From Dokdonia pacifica (lineage in GTDB: Bacteria; Bacteroidota; Bacteroidia; Flavobacteriales; Flavobacteriaceae): a DNA stretch of 64,000 nucleotides. Of this stretch, positions 7,314 through 19,515 are shown one piece after another. The notes beneath the pieces are model-generated. The model ran no database searches, was not told where the DNA came from, and saw nothing but the letters and a program-made list of their open reading frames with translations. The DNA is taken from assembly GCF_900188275.1 (NCBI RefSeq), contig NZ_FZNY01000002.1, forward strand, positions 372,001 through 436,000. The letters are read 5' to 3'. The position numbers and the translations under genes are program-made. The number at the start of each line of letters is the position of its first letter. The first letter of the stretch is position 1.

Positions 7314-8376
7314 GACTACCTATCAGAATACTATAAAAAACACCATATATACACCTCCCAAAGATTGGTTGCAGATAAAAACTATCGATATGCATACGGG
7401 TGGAGAGCCATTACGGGTTATTATAGATGGATTTCCAGTATTAAAAGGAGATTCCGTATTAGCATACCGTAGCTATTGTAAAGAAAACTACGATGTGTTA
7501 CGTACAGCATTAATGTTTGAACCACGTGGACATGCAGATATGTATGGATGTATTCTAACACCTCCTAATGATGACGAAGGTGATTTTGGGATCATCTTTT
7601 TACATAATGAAGGATATTCTACTATGTGTGGACATGCTATTATCGCAATCTCTACACTCGCTATAGAAATGAATTGGGTATCCGTTATTGAAGGAGACAA
7701 TACATTAAAAATCGATGCGCCTTGTGGACGTATCACTTCATATGCTCATGTAAAAAACGGAGAAATCACGAGCGTTCGTTTTCACTGTGTTCCAAGTTTT
7801 GTTGTGAGTCTGGATAGTACTGTTGATGTTCCTGAGTTGGGCATGGTCACCTATGATTTAGCCTATGGAGGTGCATTCTATGCCTATGTAGATATGGCAA
7901 AAAACACATTTGATTTTGACCTAACTCCTGATTCATATCGACAATTAATCACCAAAGGGATGGATATTAAGCATGCCGTGATGAAAGAAGATACCAGTAT
8001 CCTGCATCCTTATGAAGAAGATTTAAGTTTCTTATATGGAACTATTTTTATAGACAATACAAAACAATCTTCAGGAAATGATAGTAGAAATGTGTGCATT
8101 TTTGCCGAAGGCGAAGTAGACCGCTCCCCTACGGGTTCTGGAGTTTCTGGCAGAATGGCCATTCATAAAAAACGTAATGAAATTACATATGGAGACACTA
8201 TGAAAATTGAGAGTATCACCGGTTCGGTATTTAAAGGTTCTGTGATTTCAGAAGAAGAATATGGACCATTTACCGCTGTCATCCCACAAGTAGAAGGCAC
8301 AGCACATATTACAGGAATGCAAACTTTTGTCATTGATCCAAAAGATCCCATGAAGAATGGTTTTATTCTAAGGTAA
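7306..8376 (+). CDS. Trans-3-hydroxy-L-proline dehydratase (proline racemase family)
   Basis: I choose ATG 7306 (MPKTTYQ) over an upstream in-frame start that would bury 36 bases more in the preceding gene. The 356-residue protein has the family start IDMHTGGEPLRVI and the catalytic cysteine in STMCGHAII (Cys108). At the second catalytic position it has Thr276 in DRSPTGSG. Proline and hydroxyproline racemases have Cys at both positions, whereas trans-3-hydroxyproline dehydratases, including the human enzyme, pair Cys with Thr. This residue therefore decides the call. It removes water from trans-3-hydroxy-L-proline, an amino acid found mainly in collagens, to give pyrroline-2-carboxylate for the reductase encoded just upstream. 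Confidence 0.9.
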   Translation: MPKTTYQNTIKNTIYTPPKDWLQIKTIDMHTGGEPLRVIIDGFPVLKGDSVLAYRSYCKENYDVLRTALMFEPRGHADMYGCILTPPNDDEGDFGIIFLHNEGYSTMCGHAIIAISTLAIEMNWVSVIEGDNTLKIDAPCGRITSYAHVKNGEITSVRFHCVPSFVVSLDSTVDVPELGMVTYDLAYGGAFYAYVDMAKNTFDFDLTPDSYRQLITKGMDIKHAVMKEDTSILHPYEEDLSFLYGTIFIDNTKQSSGNDSRNVCIFAEGEVDRSPTGSGVSGRMAIHKKRNEITYGDTMKIESITGSVFKGSVISEEEYGPFTAVIPQVEGTAHITGMQTFVIDPKDPMKNGFILR

Positions 8377-8430
8377 TCCGTTTTCTATGGTATGTCATTG
8401 AGTACGTTGAAAATTGAGAAAATTATTTTA

Positions 8431-8450
8431 TACGCTTTCGCGAAAGCGTA
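8431..8450. repeat. Palindrome TACGCTTTCGCGAAAGCGTA
   Basis: A full 20-bp perfect palindrome lies 18 bases upstream of the GH63 start codon. It is one of ten exact copies of the core CTTTCGCGAAAG in the window. Just upstream, TGTCATTGAGTACGTTGAAA (8393-8412) resembles another dispersed flavobacterial repeat type (GTCATTGAGCG..GTCGAAA). Confidence 0.85.
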
Positions 8451-8467
8451 TACAGACACATTAAAAG

Positions 8468-10492
8468 ATGATTAAATATACATACGTACTACTTATCACC
8501 TTATTGATTATAAGTTGTTCTCAAACAGAGCAACAAGCTCCAAAACCTAGTTTTGATCATTTGGCATTGAGTCAAAACATCTTAGATTACCGCATCTCCC
8601 CAAAGGATTCATTGGATAAATCTGGGCTTATGTTTTCTGATCAAGGCGCTTGGTTTGCCTATAGTCTTCCCAAAACAGAAAATATCATACTCGGTTTTTC
8701 TGGACCGTTTTTAATGACACAACAAAATGGGATTTGGAGTAGTAATCTATTATCACGTTTAAATCTATACGAAGGTAATCATAATGACCGATTGTTAAAT
8801 TCTGATACGGATGTCGTTGTACGTAGGAGTGAAGCCAGTCATCTGAGTCAGTATTTAAAAAATGAAAAGGTAGAAATAAAACAAGAACTTGTATTTCTGT
8901 CTGGACATACAGTGCTACAAAGAACTACGATTCATAATAGCAGCGAAAAATCCATTCGATTTAATGCAATCTTCCAAGGTTCGGTTTATGACATTGGGAT
9001 TCAACTAACTCAAGAAAATAATAGCATCAAACTTGTTTCTGAAAAATCTCCTGCTGTTGGGTATATACAAACACAGAATGATGTTGGAAATGTATATATT
9101 TCTGAGGATAAACATTTTTATGCAATTCAAATAAATCCCATAAAACTACAACCGGGAGAATCAACTGAAGTGATCATATCTCAAAGTTTCATTTTCCCTG
9201 AGTATTCTTGGGAAGAAGAACAGCAACGCATAAACACTATAGCTTTTGATTCTCTTTTACAGCATCGTAAAACAGAAAAAGAGGCGCAATTAGCACAACT
9301 AATAACCAATCAAAAAGAAGCTTTCTCAGAAAAGAAATATAGTGAGGTCTTGGCTAAAGCACATCTTACACTACAAAACAATTGGCGTATTCCTGCTGGA
9401 GAAATAACCTATGAAGGGTTATTTCCTAGTTATCATTACGAATGGTTCAATGGTTTTTGGTCTTGGGACTCATGGAAGCATGCCGTTGGGCTTTCCTATT
9501 ACAATACTGATCTCGCAAAAAAACAAATCAAATTAATGTTTGAATTTCAAAATGAGGATGGTTTTATCGCAGATTGCGTTTACAGAGATACAACTATAGA
9601 AGCTCATAATTATCGAGATACCAAACCTCCTCTTTCGGCTTGGGCAGTGGCGAAAGTATATGAAAAAGATAAAGACATCAATTTTGTGAAATATATGTAT
9701 CCAAAATTGAAAAAATACCATCAATGGTGGTATGATAAACGGGATCATGATCAAGATGGAATGTGTGAATATGGGTCAACAGACGGAAGTCTTATTGCTG
9801 CAAAATGGGAAAGTGGGATGGATAATGCTATTCGTTTTGATAATTCTAAAATTGTAAAGAATAGTGAAGGTGCCTATTCTATAGATCAAGAAAGTGTAGA
9901 TTTAAATGCGTATTTATATGCTGAAAAGTTATATCTAGCAACATTAGCAGAAACTTTAGAACTACATCAAGAGTCATTCTCGTATAAACATGCAGCTGAG
10001 CGATTACAACTAAAAATCCAAATACAGTTTTATGATGAGAATGATGGGTGGTTTTATGACACCACACTGGATGGCAAAACATTTATAAAAGGAGAAGGTA
10101 GCGAAGGGTGGACTCCACTTTGGGCACAGGTTGCAACACAAGAACAAGCACAAGCTGTAAAAAATCGGATGATGGATACAGAAAAATTCTTTACCACAGT
10201 CCCATTTCAAACGATGAGTGCAGATCATCCAAAATTTGCTCCATTAAAAGGATATTGGCGCGGTCCCAATTGGTTAGACCAAGCATACTTTGGAATAAAA
10301 GGATTACGTAACTATGGGTTTAAGAAAGAAGCAGATAAAGCAACTATCCAAATTATCAAAGGAGCAGAAGGGATTTTAGGCAAAGGAAAAGCAATTAGAG
10401 AAAACTATCATCCCATAACTGGAGAAGGATTACATGCTCAAAATTTTAGTTGGAGTGCAGCACATCTTATAATGCTATTACAAAAGGAGTAA
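8468..10492 (+). CDS. GH63-family alpha-glucosidase-like lipoprotein (YgjK/MGH1 type)
   Basis: The 674-residue protein has a lipoprotein signal ending LLIISCS (Cys17), so it sits in the periplasm or on the outer membrane. An N-terminal beta-rich region of about 280 residues precedes an (alpha/alpha)6 barrel of GH63/MGH1 type: YHYEWFNGFWSWDSWKHAVG at about 325, NEDGFIADC, RDTKPPLSAWAV, AAKWESGMDNAIRFD at about 440 (region of the acid catalyst), and GYWRGPNWLDQAYFGIKGL with a late LHAQNFSWSAAHL block. GH63 includes alpha-1,2- and alpha-1,3-glucosidases and mannosylglycerate hydrolase. The E. coli relative YgjK prefers alpha-glucosides, and a glucosyl-galactose has been proposed as its ligand. 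The downstream lacZ-like gene fits sequential removal of Glc then Gal. Its exact substrate cannot be read from the sequence. Confidence 0.8.
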   Translation: MIKYTYVLLITLLIISCSQTEQQAPKPSFDHLALSQNILDYRISPKDSLDKSGLMFSDQGAWFAYSLPKTENIILGFSGPFLMTQQNGIWSSNLLSRLNLYEGNHNDRLLNSDTDVVVRRSEASHLSQYLKNEKVEIKQELVFLSGHTVLQRTTIHNSSEKSIRFNAIFQGSVYDIGIQLTQENNSIKLVSEKSPAVGYIQTQNDVGNVYISEDKHFYAIQINPIKLQPGESTEVIISQSFIFPEYSWEEEQQRINTIAFDSLLQHRKTEKEAQLAQLITNQKEAFSEKKYSEVLAKAHLTLQNNWRIPAGEITYEGLFPSYHYEWFNGFWSWDSWKHAVGLSYYNTDLAKKQIKLMFEFQNEDGFIADCVYRDTTIEAHNYRDTKPPLSAWAVAKVYEKDKDINFVKYMYPKLKKYHQWWYDKRDHDQDGMCEYGSTDGSLIAAKWESGMDNAIRFDNSKIVKNSEGAYSIDQESVDLNAYLYAEKLYLATLAETLELHQESFSYKHAAERLQLKIQIQFYDENDGWFYDTTLDGKTFIKGEGSEGWTPLWAQVATQEQAQAVKNRMMDTEKFFTTVPFQTMSADHPKFAPLKGYWRGPNWLDQAYFGIKGLRNYGFKKEADKATIQIIKGAEGILGKGKAIRENYHPITGEGLHAQNFSWSAAHLIMLLQKE

Positions 10493-10493
10493 A

Positions 10494-10589
10494 ATGAATT
10501 ATACGACTATAAAAACAACTATTTCTGAAGCTAAAGAGCAAATCTCTTATTTAAAATTGATTTTTAACGAAGATTTTATGCAACTTTAA
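10494..10589 (+). CDS. 31-residue ORF between the two glycosidase genes
   Basis: An ATG 1 base after the GH63 stop, with AAAGGAG just upstream, opens MNYTTIKTTISEAKEQISYL, which ends at TAA after 31 codons, 6 bases before the GH2 ATG. The first 13 residues look like the N-terminus of enoyl-CoA hydratases as I remember them, so this may be the stub of a deleted gene. A coupling peptide is the alternative. No function is claimed. Confidence 0.3.
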   Translation: MNYTTIKTTISEAKEQISYLKLIFNEDFMQL

Positions 10590-13736
<3,147 letters not shown>

Positions 13737-13741
13737 AAATT

Positions 13742-14176
13742 ATGAAACATCTTTTTTTAATACTAATAACAAGTACCCTTTTTCTTAATTGCCAAGCGCA
13801 AACGACAGAGCAAGACGATAAAAAAGCAATTAGAGCAGTTATGCAAGCTCAACAAGAAGCCTGGTCTCAAAATGACTTAGAAGGTTTTATGAAAGGGTAT
13901 TGGAAAAGTGATTCTCTAAAGTTTTATGGTAGCCGAGGACTCACAAAAGGGTGGGAACAAACACTAGCCAACTATAAAAAAGGATACCCTACAAAGGAGC
14001 ATAGTGGAACACTTACATTTACGATAGAAGATATTTCAAAAATAGAAGCACATAGTTATTGGGTAATGGGACAATACCATTTAAAACGTGGTGTCGGAGA
14101 TGCCAATGGTAATTTTCTAATCATCTTTAAACGCATAGATGGCGAGTGGAAAATTGTCGCAGACATGTCTTCGTAA
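13742..14176 (+). CDS. Exported SnoaL/NTF2-like (DUF4440-type) small protein
   Basis: The 144-residue protein has a signal peptide, and LFLNCQAQ at residues 13-20 makes it a possible lipoprotein. The body is a typical cone-shaped NTF2-like fold: KKAIRAVMQAQQEAWSQNDLEGFMKGYW, FYGSRGLTKGWEQTLANYKKGYP, SYWVMGQYHLKR, and the family's closing strand GNFLIIFKRIDGEWKIVADMSS. Such proteins are ligand-binding or minor enzymes, and no substrate can be inferred. It is the last gene of the glycosidase operon and converges on pepP after 34 bases. Confidence 0.75.
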   Translation: MKHLFLILITSTLFLNCQAQTTEQDDKKAIRAVMQAQQEAWSQNDLEGFMKGYWKSDSLKFYGSRGLTKGWEQTLANYKKGYPTKEHSGTLTFTIEDISKIEAHSYWVMGQYHLKRGVGDANGNFLIIFKRIDGEWKIVADMSS

Positions 14177-14210
14177 GATTTATAATATTTAGGTTATTTA
14201 CAGAAAAGGA

Positions 14211-15503
14211 TCAATGCTTCATCATTGCCTCTATAGCTTCTATTTCTATAGGCATAGCTTCGGTTAAATTACGATTACCATTTTTTGTAATGAGATAATC
14301 ATTTTCCAATCGGCAACCAATCCCCTCTTCTGGGATATAGATTCCTGGTTCGCATGTTAGTACCATTCCTTCCTCTAACGGACGTGAATACAACCCTACA
14401 TCATGTACATCTAATCCTATGTGGTGTGCGGTACCATGCATAAAATATTTTTTATACAAGGGTTTCTTTGCATCTTGATTAGCAATTTCATCTGCACTTA
14501 ACAAACCTAATTGTATCAATTCCGCTTCTACAAGACCTACCATTTGAGCTTCATAATCTGAAGGAAGGATACCTGGTTTTAAAAGCTTACTTCCTTCTTT
14601 TAAGCAATGTAACACAGCGCTGTATACTTCCTTTTGTCTTTTAGAAAATATTCCATTTACAGGAAAACATCGCGTTGTATCACTATTATAGTTTGCATAA
14701 CAGACACCAAAATCTAATAATATCATATCGCAATCATAACAAACAGCATCATTCGTATTATAATGCAAGGCACAGGCATTTTTTCCTGATGCAACAATGG
14801 GTTTGAAAGCATGACGAGATGCGCCAGATTTGACTAAGTTATAAGCTAACTCTGCTTCTAATTCGTACTCGTTAATATTAGGTTTACAGCTTTTTAATAC
14901 TCGCTCAAAAGATGTTACACTAATAGCAATTGCTTTTTCTATCAATGCAACCTCTATATCGGATTTTAAGGGACGTAATTCCCTTGTTATTTTTGCTGCT
15001 CTATGATATTCGTGTAAAGGGTATTTTTCTTTACACCATAAAATCATTCGGTCTTGCTGTGTTTGCTGATCTTTTGTTACTCTTTTGATATGCTCATTAT
15101 GCCCTAGATAAAATCCATCAGCTTCAAAAGCCATAAGCTGTAGTATTTTCTCAAAGTCATGTAGCCATTCTACACGTGTAATACCTGAAATTTCAGAAGC
15201 CTGCTCTTTTGTTAGTTTCTCACCGTCCCAAATTTTAATCTGTTCATTAGTTTCTTTTACAAAAAGAATTTCTCGGTTTTCTTTTTTATATGCATCGGGA
15301 TATAACACCAAGATAGTATCTTCTTGATCAATGCCTGAGAGATAAAACAAATCAGCATTTTGAGTAAACCCCATTACGTCATCAGCATTGGTATGTTTAA
15401 CATCATTTGAAGTTAGAACAGTAATGGTATTTTGTTTCATTTTGGAAACAAAACGATTTCTATTATTTATAAATAAACTATTGTTAATCTTCTTATAACG
15501 CAT
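14211..15503 (-). CDS. pepP: Xaa-Pro aminopeptidase (M24B)
   Basis: The 430-residue protein has the aminopeptidase P layout: an N-terminal creatinase-like domain (residues 1-170, with FYLSGIDQEDTILVLYPD) and the pita-bread catalytic domain. The five dinuclear metal ligands are visible: two Asp in LLDFGVCYANYNSDTTR, His in HGTAHHIGLDVHD, Glu in LTCEPGIYIPEEGIG and Glu in CRLENDYLIT. It releases N-terminal residues that precede proline, in the cytoplasm (no signal peptide). Bacterial enzymes of this type are about 430-440 residues, so it is full length. Its position beside the hydroxyproline genes would suit degradation of proline-rich peptides, though pepP is also a common housekeeping gene. 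Confidence 0.9.
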   Translation of the reverse strand: MRYKKINNSLFINNRNRFVSKMKQNTITVLTSNDVKHTNADDVMGFTQNADLFYLSGIDQEDTILVLYPDAYKKENREILFVKETNEQIKIWDGEKLTKEQASEISGITRVEWLHDFEKILQLMAFEADGFYLGHNEHIKRVTKDQQTQQDRMILWCKEKYPLHEYHRAAKITRELRPLKSDIEVALIEKAIAISVTSFERVLKSCKPNINEYELEAELAYNLVKSGASRHAFKPIVASGKNACALHYNTNDAVCYDCDMILLDFGVCYANYNSDTTRCFPVNGIFSKRQKEVYSAVLHCLKEGSKLLKPGILPSDYEAQMVGLVEAELIQLGLLSADEIANQDAKKPLYKKYFMHGTAHHIGLDVHDVGLYSRPLEEGMVLTCEPGIYIPEEGIGCRLENDYLITKNGNRNLTEAMPIEIEAIEAMMKH

Positions 15504-15688
15504 ATTAGTTTTCTATTTAAATAATGAAAAAGAGATGTAGAAAGGTAACAAAAGTAATATATTATTCATTCTTTATTAGCTATTACCAAATAGCTCATTA
15601 TAGTATTAGTATTAGGTATTATATGTTATTACTTTCAAATAAAAAACATCAATTAACAGATTACAAGTACCAGTATTCTCATGGATAT

Positions 15689-15725
15689 AAAAAAGCAGCT
15701 ACATTCAAAATGCAACTGCTTTTTA
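15689..15725. terminator. Bidirectional terminator-like hairpin
   Basis: AAAAAAGCAG and CTGCTTTTT pair around an inner CATT/AATG stem, with A and T tracts on both sides. It sits far from pepP's start and about 110 bases past the 3' end of the leftward haloperoxidase gene, so which transcript it serves is unclear. Confidence 0.6.
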
Positions 15726-15780
15726 TCACAAATACTTATATCTAACTTTCAGAAGTGGTTTAAAAGTAATGTTTCAAGTA

Positions 15781-15800
15781 TACGCTTTCGCGAAAGCGTA
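15781..15800. repeat. Palindrome TACGCTTTCGCGAAAGCGTA
   Basis: This is a perfect 20-bp copy, extended by TA on both sides to 24 bp. It lies 38 bases beyond the haloperoxidase stop codon, where it could act as a 3' transcript hairpin. Confidence 0.85.
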
Positions 15801-15837
15801 TATAACATGGGCGCTATTAAGGGGTGAAAAGCGATTA

Positions 15838-17220
15838 TTAGTTTGTAAGATCAAAATCATTGACAGCATCAGAAATCTCATAGCCCAAACGAATTCCTTC
15901 ATCACTATCTATTTGAACGTGTACGCCTAGAGGCACTCGAGAATAGGCGTTTTCTTGTGCCATTTCTGAAAAAGAACTGTACGTACGTGGATTTCCATTA
16001 AACTCTACTCTTCCATCGTGACTTCTATCTGTAAAACCGATAGCATCACCTCCGAAAAATTGAGCAAAAACACCAGCCGACACTCCTGCAAATGTCGCAT
16101 GACCCGATGGGTAGCTTGGAAATGCAGGGTTAGGTGAATCAATAAATAGTGATAGATTCGTATCAAAATCTGCATTCATATTTGCTCTTATATACGTACT
16201 AGGACGTTGGGTATCATACGTGTACTTATCATCCCAAGCAGAAACTGCCGCATCATTTATCGCAAAACCAAGTCTAAGTAAAAGCTCTAATGTCTGCGCA
16301 TATTCTAAATCTTCCTGTGCAATCAATTGATTTGCAATAGAAAATTGTCTTCCCGGAGGACTCATCATCAAGCTTTCTACATCGTCAGACCAAAACTCAG
16401 CAATCCATAAATCTTCATTATCCTCTTCTCTTGCTACCGTTGCAATATCATTTACCTCTTCCATGGCTATATAATATTCACTTGTTGTGTCTGTACTATA
16501 GTCATATGCAGGAGGGATACTCGTAGTTTCATCTGGAGAGATCACAAATGTTCTCACACTATTCCAATAAGGAAACCATGCACTTTCTCCTTCTGCTGCT
16601 ATCCATAAACCATCACCTACAGGTGCTATGTAAGACGCTGGGTTTGGGTCTAGAATCTGAGTCTCAGCATCTGTATCACTTTGACTATATGCGATCACAC
16701 GTTCTGCAACATACGTACCCCATTCTATAGAATTTTCAATTTCAGATTCAGACAAATCTGTCGATAACTCACTTGCCATACTTTCTTGTAAAATGGCTAT
16801 AGCAGCTTTTTCATTGTTTGATACACTAAACATAAAGTGATCAAAAACCAAAGCATAACAAGTGTTAAGTGCTAGATCTACGTCTACATTGTCTTCACGC
16901 TGATTCTCATTAATAGTAAATCCTTGTAATCTATCCTCATTTGAAGTATATCCATCCATATCAGCTACAGCGGTTTCATACCCTGCTAAATGAATATAAG
17001 CAAGTGCTCTTGCAGTAGAATTAGGTCTCATAGCATCTGTATAGCGGTCTAAATCTAGCCAAAGATCATTCCAGTCTGTAATCAATTGTGTGGTTGCATT
17101 TGTTACTACAGGTGTATCTACAACAGTTGTGTCTTGAGCATCGTCATCGTTTGCACAGGATTGTAATAACACTACAGTCACTGCTATGGCAAATATTATT
17201 TTAAAATATGGTCGTTTCAT
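15838..17220 (-). CDS. Vanadium-dependent haloperoxidase-like lipoprotein (PAP2 superfamily)
   Basis: I choose ATG 17220 (MKRPYFKI) because it gives a clean lipoprotein signal ending VVLLQSCAND; an upstream in-frame ATG at 17265 would bury it. The roughly 460-residue protein has the vanadium haloperoxidase/PAP2 residues near its C-terminus: Lys and Arg in WDDKYTYDTQRPSTYIR, PSYPSGHATFAGVSAG, then SRVPLGVHVQIDSDEGIRLG with the Arg and the covalent-type His. Members oxidise halides with H2O2 or act as phosphatases, and the sequence does not tell which. As a lipoprotein it should face the periplasm or the outside. A 12-bp palindrome lies about 70 bases upstream of the start. Confidence 0.8.
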   Translation of the reverse strand: MKRPYFKIIFAIAVTVVLLQSCANDDDAQDTTVVDTPVVTNATTQLITDWNDLWLDLDRYTDAMRPNSTARALAYIHLAGYETAVADMDGYTSNEDRLQGFTINENQREDNVDVDLALNTCYALVFDHFMFSVSNNEKAAIAILQESMASELSTDLSESEIENSIEWGTYVAERVIAYSQSDTDAETQILDPNPASYIAPVGDGLWIAAEGESAWFPYWNSVRTFVISPDETTSIPPAYDYSTDTTSEYYIAMEEVNDIATVAREEDNEDLWIAEFWSDDVESLMMSPPGRQFSIANQLIAQEDLEYAQTLELLLRLGFAINDAAVSAWDDKYTYDTQRPSTYIRANMNADFDTNLSLFIDSPNPAFPSYPSGHATFAGVSAGVFAQFFGGDAIGFTDRSHDGRVEFNGNPRTYSSFSEMAQENAYSRVPLGVHVQIDSDEGIRLGYEISDAVNDFDLTN

Positions 17221-17534
17221 AAGTAATTGTGTTAAATGGTTAGAAAAAGCATATAAGTCATTCATATTTATATGCCTTCTTAAGCATTATTTTGGCGCCA
17301 AATAGTGTTTAAAAAGTGTAGTGTTTTTTTCATAAACTAACTGAAATTATATAGGGTTATCTACTGTAAATAACTGAATATTCATTGTATGTATTATGGC
17401 TAGAATTGGGTTTTCAGCGAAGTTGGTATTCTTTTCAGTAAATGACATCTTAGCTTCTGTAAAACCACTTTATTGTAGCAATCAAATAATCATTATTGAA
17501 AGCTCACTAATCTTATTTTACTTTAATTTGCGAT
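17221..17534. promoter_or_regulatory. Divergent intergenic region with perfect palindrome TTTGGCGCCAAA
   Basis: The 314 bases separate the leftward haloperoxidase gene from the rightward lytS-like gene. TTTGGCGCCAAA (17291-17302) is a perfect 12-bp dyad in an AT-rich region, about 71 bases upstream of the haloperoxidase ATG. It is a candidate operator. No other gene is visible here. Confidence 0.4.
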
Positions 17535-18662
17535 ATGAAAGCAATGAAAAGAATCCTATTTCAGGTTTTGTTTTGGACTATTGTATGGGTAATTATGGCA
17601 TTAGGACATAAGGACATCCCCAATTTCATAGCACAAAATAGTGTTATTTATGTGCTTCAGATCGCACTTATTAGTATTATCACTTTAAGCCTGGCTCCTA
17701 CCTTTTTAAATAGAAAGAAAAAAACACCTTTTATTATTATTGGTCTTGGAATTATCATTCTATGTGCTTTTTTATCCTATCAGTTTTCGGCAGATGGGCC
17801 TTTTAAAAACAGACCAGATAGACCTTCCAAAAACATTCAAGACCAAAGACCTCCAAACCACTTAGAAGGATTACCTCCTGGCCCGCCTCCACAGGATGGT
17901 AGAAGAAAACCACCTCCAAATCCTCAAAAAAACTTAACCCAATTTGGCAAAGCACTTAACTCCCCTTTTCTTATTAACTTTTTATTACTCTGTATCACTT
18001 TTATTCTAACTACCGTTATAGAAGTTTTCTTGTTTGCCAAAAGAAAAGAAGCTGCACTCATATTAAGTAAAACAGAAACACTAGAAACCGAATTAAAGCT
18101 CTTAAAATCACAGATCAATCCGCATTTTCTTTTTAATGCACTAAATAATATCTATTCCCTATCTGCTATAGATACTCAAAAAACACAAGAAAGTATTAGT
18201 TACTTATCTAATATGTTACGCTATGTATTGTATGAATGTGAACGACCCTTTGTACCGCTTCAAAAAGAAGTAGACTACATCAATGATTATATCAAACTAT
18301 TTTCTCTTAAAAGCAGTAAAACATACCCTATCAAGACTCAATTTACAATGGATGATCCTAACATAGAGATTGCTCCTATGTTACTTATTCCATTTGTAGA
18401 AAATGCTTTTAAACATAGTAACATAGAAAGCATTCAAAATACTTTCATTAAAATATACATAAATGCTACTCAAGATACGATTACCTTTAAAGTAGAAAAC
18501 ACGATTGCCAATGTACATACCGAAAAAGATACTGTGGGCGGTATTGGATTAGAAAATGTAAAGAAACGACTTGCCATAGTATACCCCGAAAAGCATACCT
18601 TAACCGTTTTAGAAGGAATCGATGTATTTCAAGTTCAATTAAAAATAAAAACCAATGCTTAA
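17535..18662 (+). CDS. LytS-type sensor histidine kinase
   Basis: This 375-residue membrane kinase has about three TM helices in residues 5-80 and a Pro-rich linker at about residues 95-135 (GLPPGPPPQDGRRKPPPNP), probably outside the membrane core. A further TM at about 145-165 leads into a cytoplasmic His_kinase (PF06580) domain. The phospho-acceptor lies in QINPHFLFNALNNIYSLS (His about 197), and the ATP site includes LLIPFVENAFKHS (N box) and GGIGLENVKKRL (G box). The next gene is its LytTR regulator, overlapping by 8 bases. The signal is unknown. The Pro-rich loop is unusual for this family and may be the sensing element. Confidence 0.85.
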   Translation: MKAMKRILFQVLFWTIVWVIMALGHKDIPNFIAQNSVIYVLQIALISIITLSLAPTFLNRKKKTPFIIIGLGIIILCAFLSYQFSADGPFKNRPDRPSKNIQDQRPPNHLEGLPPGPPPQDGRRKPPPNPQKNLTQFGKALNSPFLINFLLLCITFILTTVIEVFLFAKRKEAALILSKTETLETELKLLKSQINPHFLFNALNNIYSLSAIDTQKTQESISYLSNMLRYVLYECERPFVPLQKEVDYINDYIKLFSLKSSKTYPIKTQFTMDDPNIEIAPMLLIPFVENAFKHSNIESIQNTFIKIYINATQDTITFKVENTIANVHTEKDTVGGIGLENVKKRLAIVYPEKHTLTVLEGIDVFQVQLKIKTNA

Positions 18663-19335
18663 GTGTATCATTATAGATGATGAAGAGTTAGCAAGAGCTT
18701 TGCTTAAAAGTTATGTAGATAAGCTTGATTTTATTGTTTCAAAAGGAGCATATGAAAATCCTTTAGAGGCATTACCTATCTTAAAATCAGAAGTGATTGA
18801 TGTTGTATTTTTAGATATCCAAATGCCACAACTTAAAGGTACAGACTTTGCAAAGATGATTTCACCAACTACTAGAGTGATTTTTACAACGGCATATTCA
18901 GAATATGCGCTAGATGGATATGAACTCAACGCCATAGATTACCTCTTAAAACCAATTACTTTTGAACGTTTTTTAACGGCCGTAAACAAAGTACAAACAA
19001 CTACGAGAAATATAACAGACATAGGCTCGCAAACTATCACAATAAAGTCTGGATACGACTTACACAAAGTACGCTTATCAGAAATTTATTATATAAAAAG
19101 TGATAGTGAATATGTGACTTTTTATCTAGATAATAAAAAGATCATGTCTTATCAAAGTTTAAAATCACTGGAAGACAGTTTACCTCCTTCCCTATTTATG
19201 CGGGTGCATCGTTCTTATATCATTAATAAAAACAAAGTGCAGGCCTTAAAGGATAAGGATATCATCATACAAGATCACCGTATTCCTGTAAGTACCACTT
19301 ATTTTGAGACTGTAAAAAAAGAGTTATTTTCATAA
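18655..19335 (+). CDS. LytTR-family response regulator
   Basis: The 226-residue protein has a receiver domain (acidic pair D8/D9, phospho-acceptor D54 in VVFLDIQMP, Thr in FTTAYSEYA, Lys in YLLKPI) and a C-terminal LytTR DNA-binding domain (about 125-225: IYYIKSDSEYVTFYLDNKKIMSYQSL-type strands, FMRVHRSYIINKNKV). It is the partner of the kinase encoded just upstream by operon overlap. Likely targets are unknown, but the divergent haloperoxidase gene is the nearest candidate. Confidence 0.9.
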   Translation: MLKCIIIDDEELARALLKSYVDKLDFIVSKGAYENPLEALPILKSEVIDVVFLDIQMPQLKGTDFAKMISPTTRVIFTTAYSEYALDGYELNAIDYLLKPITFERFLTAVNKVQTTTRNITDIGSQTITIKSGYDLHKVRLSEIYYIKSDSEYVTFYLDNKKIMSYQSLKSLEDSLPPSLFMRVHRSYIINKNKVQALKDKDIIIQDHRIPVSTTYFETVKKELFS

Positions 19336-19515
19336 GGTATACGCTTTCAAGGAATTTATGACGTAGAAGTTTATACTAAGCTTACCGAAGTGCGAAATCG
19401 AGCTTGCAAGACCTGTCTGCTGGCAAGCAAGTTCACGACCGAAGGGAGAATGAAATGGTAAAGCGAATAAAGAATAACATTAAAATTATAATACTCAAAA
19501 AAATAGATATCCAAC
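19336..19515. repeat. Repeat-derived spacer (degenerate palindrome and GCCTGTCTGC-type repeat)
   Basis: TATACGCTTTCAAGGAA (19338-19354) looks like a decayed half of the window's main palindrome. CTTGCAAGACCTGTCTGCTGGCAAGCAAG (about 19403-19431, described not quoted as one unit) resembles the CCTGCCTGCCGGCAAGC repeat also present at 43747-43765. No gene is visible. Confidence 0.45.

Larger units (their letters stand above)
15504..15837. other. Intergenic region between pepP and the haloperoxidase gene
   Basis: These 334 AT-rich bases contain a low-complexity run of TATTA/ATAG words (15580-15640), a terminator hairpin (15689-15725) and a full palindromic repeat (15781-15800). The only longer ORF here is Tyr/Lys/Ile-rich low-complexity translation and I do not accept it. 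Confidence 0.5.

Noticed and set aside
15524-15745. 73-residue plus-strand ORF between pepP and the haloperoxidase gene
   Set aside because: Low-complexity Tyr/Ile/Lys translation overlapping a terminator hairpin; no ribosome binding site or family resemblance.
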